From: Micavibrio aeruginosavorus_D
GTDB taxonomy: Bacteria; Pseudomonadota; Alphaproteobacteria; Micavibrionales; Micavibrionaceae
Reading direction: 5' to 3'
Length of the DNA: 64,000 bases
NCBI RefSeq assembly: GCF_051245535.1
Contig: NZ_CP195303.1
Span: forward strand, 310,001 to 374,000
Made by a program: the position numbers and the translations under genes. Numbering within the stretch: the stretch's first letter is position 1; every line of letters begins with the position of its first letter. Shown here in pieces: positions 25,629-34,066 of the stretch. The notes below the pieces were generated by a model that did no database searches, was not told where the DNA came from, and worked only from the letters and a program-made list of their open reading frames with translations.

Positions 25629-26558
25629 TTGAGAATGCTTATCATTTTCGGTTCAGTGAACATGGACATGACCCTGCCGGTGCCGTCGATGCCGATCCGG
25701 GGCGAAACCATGGTGATTCCCGCGTACGAAATCACCCCGGGGGGCAAGGGCGCGAACCAGGCGCTGGCCGCCGCGCGTATGGGTGTGCAGGCCGTTTTGG
25801 TCGGGCGCGTGGGCAAGGATGTCTATGCCTATGACACGATTACCACCATTCGGCGTCAGGGCGTGATTACATCCGGCGTGTCCGAAGATGAAACATTGCC
25901 CACGGGCACGGCCGTGATTTTGCGTGAACCGGATGGTGCCAATCGCATCATTGTGGCCAACGGTGCGAACAAGGCGTTGGAACATGATCAAGTTCCCGAT
26001 GAAATTTTAAAACCAACCAACATGCTGTTGGCGCAGATGGAAGTGGCCCCGGAACAGGTCTTCACCCTGATCCGCCGCGCGCATGAAAAGAAGGTGAAGA
26101 TTCTTCTGAACGCGGCACCCGCCTGTGATATTCCGGCGGATGTTTTGCGCATGGTTGATGTCTTGATCGTGAACGAGGTCGAGGCGGCGCGTCTGGCCGA
26201 TTTTTGTCGATTGAAACATGACAACACACCCGAAGGCATGGCGCATGCGCTGGCCGGGGTAACGCATAAAACATGCATTATTACACTGGGTCCGGATGGA
26301 TCGGTGGCGGTGCTGGATGATGGGTCGGTTGTGCGTGTTCCGGCGTTGCCGGTTGACCGCGTGGTCGATACGACCGGAGCAGGGGATGCGTATTGCGGCA
26401 CGCTGGCCGCATTGCTGGCGGATAAGATGGCGATGCGCGAAGCCTTGCGCTGGGCTGCGGTTGCGGGCTCGCTCGCCTGCACGAAAAAAGGCGCATTGAG
26501 CGCCTTTGCCTATTCCGATGATATTCGTGATGCGTTGAAGGATTTGCCGCTTGTATAA
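25629..26558 (+). CDS. rbsK: ribokinase-like PfkB-family kinase
   Basis: A 309-residue sugar kinase. It has the ribokinase opening IIFGSVNMDMTLPV, the ligand site TPGGKGANQALAAARMG, and the catalytic motif VDTTGAGDAYCGTLAALL near residue 250. The likely reaction is ATP-dependent phosphorylation of ribose at O-5. The start is ambiguous: TTG at 25629 sits eight bases after GGAG, while ATG at 25635 is 14 bases away; both give the same domain. No ribose transporter is next to it, so nucleoside salvage is as likely as sugar uptake. Confidence 0.88.
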   Translation: MRMLIIFGSVNMDMTLPVPSMPIRGETMVIPAYEITPGGKGANQALAAARMGVQAVLVGRVGKDVYAYDTITTIRRQGVITSGVSEDETLPTGTAVILREPDGANRIIVANGANKALEHDQVPDEILKPTNMLLAQMEVAPEQVFTLIRRAHEKKVKILLNAAPACDIPADVLRMVDVLIVNEVEAARLADFCRLKHDNTPEGMAHALAGVTHKTCIITLGPDGSVAVLDDGSVVRVPALPVDRVVDTTGAGDAYCGTLAALLADKMAMREALRWAAVAGSLACTKKGALSAFAYSDDIRDALKDLPLV

Positions 26559-26559
26559 A

Positions 26560-26739
26560 TCACGCGGCGATATTCACAGCGGTGCCGCGGGACGTGGATA
26601 CCGGAACGGATGCGACAGATTCCTGTAACATCTGCACCATCTGTTGCTGCATGTCGGCGGCTTGTTTGATCATTTCCAGCGCCATGGCTTGTTGCGTCAT
26701 AGCCATATTGGCGGCGATCATTGCGGGCAATTCAGTCAT
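26560..26739 (-). CDS. YjfB-like putative motility protein
   Basis: A 59-residue protein. The start at 26739 has an AAGGATTGG ribosome site; the longer frame is not required. The Met/Gln/Ala-rich helix (AANMAMTQQAMALEMIKQAADMQQQMVQML) and the terminal TAVNIAA resemble the YjfB putative motility family (which ends in V(D/N)I(R/A)-like motifs). The function is unknown in the family. It lies just before, and on the same strand as, the degenerate Hpt-like protein and the CheY-like regulator. Confidence 0.65.
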   Translation of the reverse strand: MTELPAMIAANMAMTQQAMALEMIKQAADMQQQMVQMLQESVASVPVSTSRGTAVNIAA

Positions 26740-26817
26740 TTCAACCAATCCTTGGTCATTCAAGACGTTCTGTTGAAATTATATTAGCAGGGTCTTAACA
26801 AACGCTAAACCCCTGAA

Positions 26818-27336
26818 TTATGCCTTTTTAATCTGATGCTTACGGTAATAGCGTTTGCACGCGGAATACAGCTCCTCGGCCAGTGCCCGGCCTTCTTTCC
26901 CGCCGGGGCCCTTCAGATTCGATGTGGCGATGACCGTCATGCTTTTGTGGTGAATGGACACAATATCCAGCGCGTCTTTATCCAGCCGCTCGACGCTTTC
27001 AAGAAAATCCAGCAACACACCAGCAATTTCCGACATCAGACGATAGCCGAACATGCCGCCTCCGGCTTTGAGTTCCATTGTCGGGCGGCTGAGCAGGTCG
27101 CGGCATTCCGGTGTTGGTGTTTTCAAACTCTGTGAAATGCGCCGTTCCAGTTGCGATAGATATTCGCGGGCATAGGGCAGGAAGTCGAAATCATTGGTTT
27201 CAATAAATCGTTCGGCCCGTTCCATGCGCAGGGCATCAATGCCGCCATGGCCAATTTTTTGGCGCAGGACATTGGGCGGTGTGATGTAGCGCACGCCGTC
27301 GGGTTTGTGATCATCCGTGGATGAAAAATCGCTCAT
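26818..27336 (-). CDS. degenerate Hpt-like helical protein
   Basis: A 172-residue helical protein. The segment TMELKAGGGMFGYRLMSEI aligns with the phosphotransfer motif of alphaproteobacterial Hpt-like proteins (AHDLKGQGGTFGY in the usual form); here the phosphorylatable His is Met and the Gly after Lys is Ala. The downstream helix IVSIHHKSMTVIATSNLKGPGG also fits the same group. It overlaps the response-regulator gene by four bases (ATGA), so the two are translationally coupled. A binding or inhibitory role toward the receiver, rather than phosphotransfer, is inferred. Confidence 0.7.
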   Translation of the reverse strand: MSDFSSTDDHKPDGVRYITPPNVLRQKIGHGGIDALRMERAERFIETNDFDFLPYAREYLSQLERRISQSLKTPTPECRDLLSRPTMELKAGGGMFGYRLMSEIAGVLLDFLESVERLDKDALDIVSIHHKSMTVIATSNLKGPGGKEGRALAEELYSACKRYYRKHQIKKA

Positions 27337-27920
27337 TCGCCTGTTCCTGTGACGTCTTTTGTTTCCTGCCGCAGACGTTTCAGAATGTTCTGAATACGCT
27401 CATCATTCGCGGTTTTGATCGTGTCTGTATGCCGATCACCACCGCGTTTAAAGGGGCCTTTGAATTCATCATTTTTACGGCGGCGGCGGTCGGGGCCAAA
27501 AAATTCGTTGGCATCAACGAAGCGTCGCGGCTTTTCAATCAATTGTTCAATGCGGGTGTACAAATCTTTGGCCGTGAACGGCTTGACCAGAAATTCGGTG
27601 ATGCCGACATCGCGCGCTTGTTCCACACGCACACGGGCGCTGTACCCAGTCATCAGAACAATGGGCACATACGGGTTGGGGCATTTGGGGTCGGTGCGAA
27701 TGCGATTGCATAAATCGATTCCGTCCTGCGGCTCCATCAACCAATCGGTGATGACCAGATCGGGATTGTTGACGCACATGACGGCAAAGGCCTCGTCCGC
27801 ATCGACAGCCGTATAGACATTTTTGAATCCAAAAATTTTCAAAAGGGATGCGGTCAGCGCCAGCATGGGGCGCATATCATCAACGACCAGAACGGACGCC
27901 TTTTCAAATTGGTAGGTCAT
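27333..27920 (-). CDS. CheY-like response regulator with basic C-terminal extension
   Basis: A 195-residue protein. Residues 8-130 are a receiver domain with the acidic pair VVDDMRP, the phospho-acceptor Asp in DLVITDWLMEP, Thr in VLMTGYS and Lys in FLVKPFTAKD. The C-terminal 65 residues are basic and disordered-looking (FFGPDRRRRKNDEF), with no DNA-binding or enzymatic domain. It is co-transcribed with the degenerate Hpt-like gene (ATGA overlap). Possibly a chemotaxis or motility output, given the YjfB-like gene nearby; this is inference. Confidence 0.88.
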   Translation of the reverse strand: MTYQFEKASVLVVDDMRPMLALTASLLKIFGFKNVYTAVDADEAFAVMCVNNPDLVITDWLMEPQDGIDLCNRIRTDPKCPNPYVPIVLMTGYSARVRVEQARDVGITEFLVKPFTAKDLYTRIEQLIEKPRRFVDANEFFGPDRRRRKNDEFKGPFKRGGDRHTDTIKTANDERIQNILKRLRQETKDVTGTGE

Positions 27921-28060
27921 TGTCGGAGCATGTTCCGTTAAGTCTGAAAATATAGTATTGGTCAGTATCCGATGGTTGGCTGATGAAACCGTAAATGTCG
28001 GGCAAATTCAGTCAGTTGGCTGGGGAAAACAATAATTTTTAAGGGACGGACGGGGCAAAA

Positions 28061-29713
28061 ATGGCGGAAATCAAGGGAAGCGGCGGATTGGTTCTGGTTG
28101 ATGCACTGCACCGTTTGGGTGCGCGGCGAATCTCCTGCGTGGCCGGGGAAAGCTATCTGCCGGTTCTGGATGCCCTGTTGGATTACCCAGATATTGACGT
28201 TATCACCTGCCGTCACGAAGGTGGGGCCGGGTTTATGGCCGAAAGCTGGGGCAAGCTGACCGGGCAGCCGGGTATTTGTTTTGTCACGCGCGGGCCGGGT
28301 GTGTGCAATGCGTCCATCGCCGTGCACACCGCGAAACAGGATTCAACGCCGCTGATCGTTTTCATGGGACAGGTGCGCCGTTGGGAACGCGGCCGCGAAG
28401 CGTTTCAGGAAGTGGACGTGCGCGCCGTGTTTGGCGATCTGGCCAAATGGGCGGTGGAAATTGATGATCCATCCCGCATTCCCGAAATCGTCAACCGTGC
28501 GTGGCATGTGGCGACGACGGGGCGTCCGGGGCCTGTGGTCATCGGCCTGCCCGAAGATATGCTGAGCGAAATGACCACAGCGGTGCAGGCGGATTATGCC
28601 GCGCCGGAACCCATCGGCATCACGCCCGCGGCACTGGATAAAGTGGCAACGATGATCCGTGAATCATCGCGCCCGCTGGTCATTATTGGTGGAGCCGGAT
28701 GGGATGATGCGGCGTGTGCCGAATTTGCAAGTTTTGCCAGCGCGGCACATTTGCCCGTTGCGGCGGCGTTTCGTCGCCATGATCTGATTGATCACCGTCA
28801 TGCGTGTTATGTCGGTGAATTGGGTACCGGGCCGAACCCGAAATTGCTGGACCGTGTCAAACAATCCGATCTGCTGATCGTTGTTGGCGCGCGGCTGGAT
28901 GAAATCACGACGCAGAGCTATGCGCTGATCGACGCGCCAGTACCAACGCAGAAACTGATCCATATTCATGCCGATGCGGCGGAGTTGGGTAAGGTCTATA
29001 CGCCGACATTGGCCATTCAGGCCGATATGATTCCGGCGGCCAGTGCCTTGGCCGGTATTGCGTTTAATCTGGGTGGACGTGAACGGGCCGGGTGGAAAGA
29101 TGACGCCCGCGCCGATTTCACGGCGTGGACGGATATTGATCTGGCCAATCGTCCCACGTTCGACGGGCCGGATATGACGGCGATTTTTTCGTACCTGCGT
29201 GATGTGTTGCCCGATGATGCGGTGGTGACAACGGACGCCGGGAATTTTAGCGGCTGGGCGCAACGCTATTTGCGCTATCGTCGCCCGGGTCGTTTGCTGG
29301 CACCGCTGAGTGGTGCGATGGGGTATGCCGTGCCATCTGCGGTTGGTGCATCTATTCATCATCCGGACCGCGTGGTTCTGGGGCTGTGCGGGGATGGTGG
29401 GTTTATGATGACGGGGCAGGAACTGGCCACCGCTATTCATCATGGGGCCCATCCGGTGATTATGATTTGTAATAACGGCATGTATGGCACCATTCGCATG
29501 CACCAGGAACGCAAATACCCAGGCCGTGTCAGCGCCACAACATTGACCAACCCGGATTTCGTTGCGCTGGCGCAGGCCTATGGTGCGTTCACCGCACGGG
29601 TCAGCAACACGGAAGAGTTTGCGGGCGTATGGGAACAAGCCGTGAATGCGGGCCGCGTGGCGGTTATTGAAATCGCCATGGACCCGCGGCAATTAACGAC
29701 GAATGCGGTTTAG
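28061..29713 (+). CDS. ThDP-dependent enzyme, acetolactate-synthase-like
   Basis: A 550-residue thiamine-diphosphate enzyme with the three-domain acetolactate synthase/oxalyl-CoA decarboxylase/benzoylformate decarboxylase fold. The catalytic Glu is in CRHEGGAGFMAES. The ThDP/Mg motif is LGLCGDGGFMMTGQE followed by ICNNGMYG (the GDG-x(24-27)-NN pattern). The middle domain keeps GGAGWDDAA but no clear FAD-binding strip. Branched-chain synthesis is unlikely, since there is no regulatory subunit beside it; the substrate remains open. The ribosome site AAGGGACGG precedes the ATG. Confidence 0.88.
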   Translation: MAEIKGSGGLVLVDALHRLGARRISCVAGESYLPVLDALLDYPDIDVITCRHEGGAGFMAESWGKLTGQPGICFVTRGPGVCNASIAVHTAKQDSTPLIVFMGQVRRWERGREAFQEVDVRAVFGDLAKWAVEIDDPSRIPEIVNRAWHVATTGRPGPVVIGLPEDMLSEMTTAVQADYAAPEPIGITPAALDKVATMIRESSRPLVIIGGAGWDDAACAEFASFASAAHLPVAAAFRRHDLIDHRHACYVGELGTGPNPKLLDRVKQSDLLIVVGARLDEITTQSYALIDAPVPTQKLIHIHADAAELGKVYTPTLAIQADMIPAASALAGIAFNLGGRERAGWKDDARADFTAWTDIDLANRPTFDGPDMTAIFSYLRDVLPDDAVVTTDAGNFSGWAQRYLRYRRPGRLLAPLSGAMGYAVPSAVGASIHHPDRVVLGLCGDGGFMMTGQELATAIHHGAHPVIMICNNGMYGTIRMHQERKYPGRVSATTLTNPDFVALAQAYGAFTARVSNTEEFAGVWEQAVNAGRVAVIEIAMDPRQLTTNAV

Positions 29714-29723
29714 AAAAATTTGC

Positions 29724-29791
29724 GTCACCCCGGCGAAAGCCGGGGTCTTCGTCCATTATGGCTGGAAGATCCCGGCTTTCGCCGGGATGAC
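29724..29791. repeat. REP-like element, copy 9
   Basis: GTCACCCCGGCGAAAGCCGGGGT and ATCCCGGCTTTCGCCGGGAT palindromes, separated by TCTTCGTCCATTATGGCTGGA, between convergent genes. Confidence 0.9.
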
Positions 29792-29805
29792 GGTGGTTGG
29801 TGGAT

Positions 29806-30111
29806 TTAGGTATTCAGCGTTTTCGCATAACCATTCATGGCCGTCGCCATTTTGATGTCCAGCGCGGTGACACCGCCTGCATCATGGGTGTTTAACGTCA
29901 CATCCACGCGGTTCCACACGTTGAACCATTCGGGGTGGTGATTCATTTTTTCGGCCAGAAGTGCGCAGCGGGCCATAAACCCCCATGCTTCGTTGAAATC
30001 GGCAAAGCGGAAGGATTTGTGCAGGGCATCCTTGTCCGTTGCCAGAACCCAGCCGTCCAACCCCTGTAATTCGGCTGAAACAGCGTCGCGTGTCATTTTC
30101 GTTTGGGCCAT
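29806..30111 (-). CDS. phhB: pterin-4a-carbinolamine dehydratase
   Basis: A 101-residue enzyme that dehydrates 4a-hydroxytetrahydrobiopterin. The start at 30111 has a GGGGAAAAG ribosome site and begins MAQTKMTRDAV. Family motifs: GWVL near residue 20, FNEAWGFMARCALLAEKMNHHPEW (the HHPEW active-site motif), and VTLNTHDAGGVTALD. The length is typical. It diverges from the degenerate zincin gene across about 70 bases. Confidence 0.93.
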   Translation of the reverse strand: MAQTKMTRDAVSAELQGLDGWVLATDKDALHKSFRFADFNEAWGFMARCALLAEKMNHHPEWFNVWNRVDVTLNTHDAGGVTALDIKMATAMNGYAKTLNT

Positions 30112-30182
30112 TGTTCTTTTCCCCGGAATGGTTAAACTAGCGTTCGTCAAAGTCATCACGGTTTTTCAATGGGGTCAAGGTC

Positions 30183-30614
30183 ATGGACCGGAAGCAGATT
30201 ATTATGAGTTTTTCCGTTCCGCCCTCCACGGATGATCTGGGGGTCATGGCACGCGAAGTGCTGGACACCGTTCCGGAGGAGCTGGTCGGGTTCTGTGAGG
30301 ACATGGGAATCGTGGTTGAAGAGTTCCCGGATTCTGTGGTGGAGCAGGAACTGGAACTGGAAGACCCGTATGAACTTCTGGTCCTGTATCGCAGCGGTGC
30401 GGAAATTTCGCCCGGCGTGACGAAGAAAAGCACAGACGAAGAAGACACCATGATCGTCTATCGCCGCGCCCTGTTGGATCTGTGGTGCGAAACGGGCGAC
30501 GATCTGGCCGCGTTGCTGCGTCAGGCGATCATCGAAGAGATTGGCCAGAACTTCGATTTCTCGGAAGAGGAAGTGGAAGACATGGTGGGGCGCCATTATC
30601 AGGGTATGCTGTAG
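30183..30614 (+). CDS. zincin-like protein that has lost its HExxH motif
   Basis: A 143-residue protein of the PF06262-type metallopeptidase family. The overall fold matches: an N-terminal VPPSTDDLGVMAREVLDTVP, a middle LEDPYELLVLYRSG, the strand IVYRRALLDLW, and a C-terminal helix. In the family this helix carries HExxHHFG; here it reads IIEEIGQNFDFSEEE, so both His are replaced (by Glu and Gln) and only the Glu remains. It is therefore probably not a zinc peptidase. A pseudo-enzyme role, for example substrate or partner binding, is inferred. The stop is followed by a terminator near 30645. Confidence 0.82.
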   Translation: MDRKQIIMSFSVPPSTDDLGVMAREVLDTVPEELVGFCEDMGIVVEEFPDSVVEQELELEDPYELLVLYRSGAEISPGVTKKSTDEEDTMIVYRRALLDLWCETGDDLAALLRQAIIEEIGQNFDFSEEEVEDMVGRHYQGML

Positions 30615-30644
30615 GGTTTTTAAAAACTACAGATGGACACGGAT

Positions 30645-30674
30645 AAACACGGATCATTGCGGTCCGTGTTTTTT
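30645..30674 (+). terminator. terminator with a shared repeat arm
   Basis: Inverted arms AAACACGGA (30645-30653) and TCCGTGTTT (30663-30671) with a nine-base loop, then a T-run. The left arm is part of the GGACACGGATAAACACGGAT repeat also seen near 14284. Confidence 0.8.
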
Positions 30675-30698
30675 GTTGTTATCCCCCGTCACATTCTT

Positions 30699-30768
30699 CG
30701 TCACCCCGGCGCAGGCCGGGGTCTTCATCCCTTAAGGCTGGAAGATCCCGGCCTGCGCCGGGATGACG
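30699..30768. repeat. REP-like element, copy 10
   Basis: GTCACCCCGGCGCAGGCCGGGG and TCCCGGCCTGCGCCGGGATGACG palindromes (arms in part), just past the terminator and before htpG's stop. Confidence 0.9.
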
Positions 30769-30780
30769 GATGAGGGGCGA

Positions 30781-32694
30781 TTACGCCGCCAACCCGCGCT
30801 CCATAAACCGCGCCATGCGGCGGGCGAAGTTGGCGGGGTCGGGGATGGGTTCGCCTTGGATAATGCGGGCCTGATCCAGCAATAAATGGGCCGCATCGTG
30901 CAAATCCGGGCTGTCGGTTCCGGCGTTCTGGGCCAATGTGCTGAGGCGTTGGATCAGCGGGTGATCTTCGTTCACTTCCAGAATGCGTTTGGATTGCGCG
31001 TCATATTTCTGGTGAATTTTCAGGACGCGTTCCATGTGCATGTCCACATCGCCTTCGGCTGCGACCAGACAGACGGGGGAATCCGTCAGGCGTGATGAAA
31101 TCCGCACATCACCCACTTCGTCTTTCAGCAGGTCTTTGAGCGAGGCGAGCAGCGGTGTCGTGTCCCGATGTTCGGATTCCGGTTTTTTATCGTCCGCGGT
31201 GTTCTGTTTTTCGAATTTTGATAGGTCGATAGACCCCTTGGTCACCGATTTAAACGGCTTGCCATCAAAATCATGGATTTGCTGCAGCCAGAAATCGTCG
31301 ATCGTATCGGTCATCAACAACACTTCGATGCCGCGGGCCTTGAAGCCCTCGATCTGCGGGCTGTTTTTGAGCATCTCCAGATTTTCTCCGGTGATGTAAT
31401 AGATGGAATCCTGTCCATCCTTCATCCGCGATACATAATCGGACAGGGAGGTCAGCGTATCCTCCTGATGGGTGGAGAAGAACCGCGCGATTTTGAACAA
31501 GCCTTCGCGGTGTTCAACGGCGTCATAGAGCCCTTCCTTCAAAACCGGGCCGAATTGACCCCAGAAGGTTTTGAACGCCGCCGGATCATCTTCGGACAAT
31601 TTGTTCAAGTCTGACAAAACACGCTTGGCCACGCCGCTGCGGATCTTGGCGATGACCGGGTTCATTTGCAGCATTTCACGGCTGATGTTCAGCGGCAAAT
31701 CTTCGCTGTCGATCACGCCGCGCACGAACCGCATCCACGGATACATCAACCCATCCATCGTGTCGCTGATAAAGACGCGTTTGACGTACAGGCGCACGGC
31801 TGTTTTACGGCCCGGGTCATACATATCCCACGGACGCAGTGTAGGAATGTAAAGCAGGGCGGTATATTCAATTTTCCCTTCCGCGCGCCAGTGGCTGGTC
31901 AGGACGGGTTCATCCAGCCCGTGGCTGATATGGCGGTAAAATTCTTCGTATTGTTCGGTGGTGATGTCCTGCTTCGACCGCATCCACAGGGCGGAGCCCG
32001 CATTGACGGGTTTTTCGTCAATTTCCGTTTTAGCCGGATCGGACAGGTAAACGGGCACGCTGATATGATCGGACCAGATTTGAATAACCTGTTTCAATTT
32101 TTCATCGATCAGGAAATCGCTGGCATCGTCATTGACGTGCAGGATGATCAATGTGCCGCGCCCGCTGGATAATTTTTTGGCTTCGTCTGCCGTCGCTTCG
32201 CGAACGGTGAAGCCCGTGCGGCCATCGGATTCCCAATGGTGGGTTTCGGATGTTCCGGCGCGGCGGCTGATCACCTCGACCTTATGCGCGACCATGAAGC
32301 TGGCGTAGAAGCCAACGCCAAACTGGCCGATTAAGGACAGGCGGTCCTGCTCTTCGCCTGCGCTGGATTTAATTTGTTCCATCATGGCGCGGGTGCCGGA
32401 TTTTGCGATGGTGCCCAGATTGTCGATCATGTCCTGCCGCGACATACCGATGCCGTTATCTTGGACATGCAGGCAGCGATACCCCGTATCCTTGAACACG
32501 TTGATCTTGAAAACCGTATCGCCGCTGGCCAATGACGGGTCGCGAATGGATTCATACCGCAGGCGATCACACGCATCCGCTGCGTTGGACACCAGTTCGC
32601 GCAGGAACACATCGCGGTTGGAATACAGCGCATGGGCCACGATATCCAGCAAGCGGGATACATCGGCGCCAAAATTCATTGTTTCGTTTGTCAT
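30781..32694 (-). CDS. htpG: Hsp90-family chaperone HtpG
   Basis: A 637-residue ATP-dependent chaperone of normal length. The N-terminal ATPase domain shows the GHKL motifs: ELVSNAADACDRLRYES, VQDNGIGMSRQDMIDNLG, and GQFGVGFYASFMVA. The middle domain begins near residue 230 and the C-terminal dimerisation domain ends at RFMERGLAA. No Shine-Dalgarno is visible at the first ATG, and a second ATG (MNFGADV, residue 6) is possible. Heat induction by sigma-32 is likely in the family but I cannot confirm a promoter. Confidence 0.97.
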   Translation of the reverse strand: MTNETMNFGADVSRLLDIVAHALYSNRDVFLRELVSNAADACDRLRYESIRDPSLASGDTVFKINVFKDTGYRCLHVQDNGIGMSRQDMIDNLGTIAKSGTRAMMEQIKSSAGEEQDRLSLIGQFGVGFYASFMVAHKVEVISRRAGTSETHHWESDGRTGFTVREATADEAKKLSSGRGTLIILHVNDDASDFLIDEKLKQVIQIWSDHISVPVYLSDPAKTEIDEKPVNAGSALWMRSKQDITTEQYEEFYRHISHGLDEPVLTSHWRAEGKIEYTALLYIPTLRPWDMYDPGRKTAVRLYVKRVFISDTMDGLMYPWMRFVRGVIDSEDLPLNISREMLQMNPVIAKIRSGVAKRVLSDLNKLSEDDPAAFKTFWGQFGPVLKEGLYDAVEHREGLFKIARFFSTHQEDTLTSLSDYVSRMKDGQDSIYYITGENLEMLKNSPQIEGFKARGIEVLLMTDTIDDFWLQQIHDFDGKPFKSVTKGSIDLSKFEKQNTADDKKPESEHRDTTPLLASLKDLLKDEVGDVRISSRLTDSPVCLVAAEGDVDMHMERVLKIHQKYDAQSKRILEVNEDHPLIQRLSTLAQNAGTDSPDLHDAAHLLLDQARIIQGEPIPDPANFARRMARFMERGLAA

Positions 32695-32719
32695 CTTTTA
32701 CTTTGCCTCTTTGTCTATC

Positions 32720-32788
32720 GTCATCCCGGCGTAGGCCGGGATCTTTTTCCGTTATGGCCAGAAGATCCCGGCCTACGCCGGGATGACG
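32720..32788. repeat. REP-like element, copy 11
   Basis: GTCATCCCGGCGTAGGCCGGGAT and ATCCCGGCCTACGCCGGGAT palindromes with the centre CTTTTTCCGTTATGGCCAGA, between pdxH and htpG. Confidence 0.92.
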
Positions 32789-32799
32789 GCTTGATGGGG

Positions 32800-33429
32800 T
32801 TACGGATACAGCATGGACCGGGTCCAGCCCCAGTTCCCATTGGCACAATCGCGCGTATAAACCACGCGGTGATGCATGCGGTGGGGGCCGTCCTGCCAAA
32901 ATTCAATGCGGGTCGGAATGATCCGGTATCCGCCCCAATGTGCGGGGCGCGGAATATCCGTTGTTCCGTCATACAATTCTTCCAGCGTTTTCACCCGCGT
33001 TTCCAGCGCGCTGTAATGATCCAGCGGGCGCGATTGGTCGGATGCGGCGGCGGCCAATTGGCTTTCGCGCGATCGGCTGCGGAAATAATCGTCGGATTCG
33101 GCATCGCTGACGCGCTCCACCCGGCCTTCGGCCCGGATCTGGCGGCGCAGTGATTTCCAGTGAATGCAAAATCCCGCAACCGGGTGAGCGGTCAGGGCGT
33201 CGCCCTTGCGGCTCTGTCCATTGGTATAGAACACGAAGCCGTGTTCGTCGTAATCTTTCAACAACACCATCCGCACCGAAGGCATACCATCACCGTCCAC
33301 GGTGGCCAGCGCCATCGCGTTCGGGTCGTTTGGTTCGCTCGCTTCGGCCTGTGCCATCCAGTTGGAAAACAGGACAAATGGATCGGCGGGGGCCTGATTG
33401 GCGTTTTCCAGATTATCAAATGTGTCCAT
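32800..33429 (-). CDS. pdxH: pyridoxamine 5'-phosphate oxidase
   Basis: A 209-residue FMN enzyme that makes pyridoxal 5'-phosphate, the cofactor needed by HemA here. I start at ATG 33429; a GTG five codons earlier is also in frame. Family motifs: NAMALATVDGDGMPSVRMVLLKDYDE, GFVFYTNGQSRKGDAL, and the C-terminal signature WQDGPHRMHHRVVYTRD, ending in LYP (the usual ending is L.P). The catalytic Arg and FMN-binding residues lie in RMVLLKD and RMHHR. The length is typical. Confidence 0.95.
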   Translation of the reverse strand: MDTFDNLENANQAPADPFVLFSNWMAQAEASEPNDPNAMALATVDGDGMPSVRMVLLKDYDEHGFVFYTNGQSRKGDALTAHPVAGFCIHWKSLRRQIRAEGRVERVSDAESDDYFRSRSRESQLAAAASDQSRPLDHYSALETRVKTLEELYDGTTDIPRPAHWGGYRIIPTRIEFWQDGPHRMHHRVVYTRDCANGNWGWTRSMLYP

Positions 33430-33546
33430 ATTTTGTGCAACCACCCCAAACAGGGTCTTTTTTTTGCTTCATTTAACACATAGAGTCACATCATAAATAG
33501 GGGGCTGTGGCTCCAAGTTCAATCAGGAAAAGGACTTGAGAACGAT

Positions 33547-34017
33547 ATGAAGAACATGATTTTGACACTGATGGCGGTTGCGGCTCTCGGTTTGGCCGGT
33601 TGCCAGACCACGGGCGGTCAGAAACAAACCTGGGGCACGGGCCTCGGCGCGTTGGCTGGCGGTCTGGCTGGTTCTCAAGTGGGCAGCGGTTCCGGCCGTT
33701 TGTGGGCCACGGGGGCTGGCGTTTTGCTCGGCGGTCTGCTGGGCAGCGAAATCGGTGCATCGCTGGACAAGGCCGACATGGCCTATGCCCAACAGGCACA
33801 AAACAGCGCAATGACCTCCAAGGTTGGTGAAACGATCAACTGGAACAACCCGCAATCGGGCAATTCCGGTACGTACACCGCAACCCGCGATGGTTACAGC
33901 GACAGCAACCGTTACTGCCGCGAATACCAACAAACCATCAATGTTGGTGGCCGCAAGGAAACCGGTTATGGCACGGCGTGCCAAAAACCGAACGGCGATT
34001 GGGAAATCATCAACTAA
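33547..34017 (+). CDS. 17-kDa surface antigen-like glycine-zipper lipoprotein
   Basis: A 156-residue outer-membrane lipoprotein. The signal MKNMILTLMAVAALGLAGC ends in the anchoring Cys at residue 19. A Gly-zipper stretch follows (GTGLGALAGGLAGSQVGSGSG, ATGAGVLLGGLLGSEIGASLD), the two-helix motif of the Rickettsia 17-kDa antigen. The C-terminal domain contains YTATRDGYSDSNRYCREYQQTINVGGR and GTACQKPNGDWEIIN, as in that family. It is thought to lie in the outer membrane; the function is unknown. Terminated by the hairpin at 34037. Confidence 0.9.
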   Translation: MKNMILTLMAVAALGLAGCQTTGGQKQTWGTGLGALAGGLAGSQVGSGSGRLWATGAGVLLGGLLGSEIGASLDKADMAYAQQAQNSAMTSKVGETINWNNPQSGNSGTYTATRDGYSDSNRYCREYQQTINVGGRKETGYGTACQKPNGDWEIIN

Positions 34018-34036
34018 TTTCTCCGCATGGAATTTT

Positions 34037-34066
34037 AAAAGGCCGCTCGGAAGGGCGGCCTTTTTT
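34037..34066. terminator. bidirectional terminator
   Basis: GGCCGC/GCGGCC stem with A-run and T-run on the two sides, between convergent genes. The stop codon of the minus-strand gene lies in the T-run. Confidence 0.88.
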
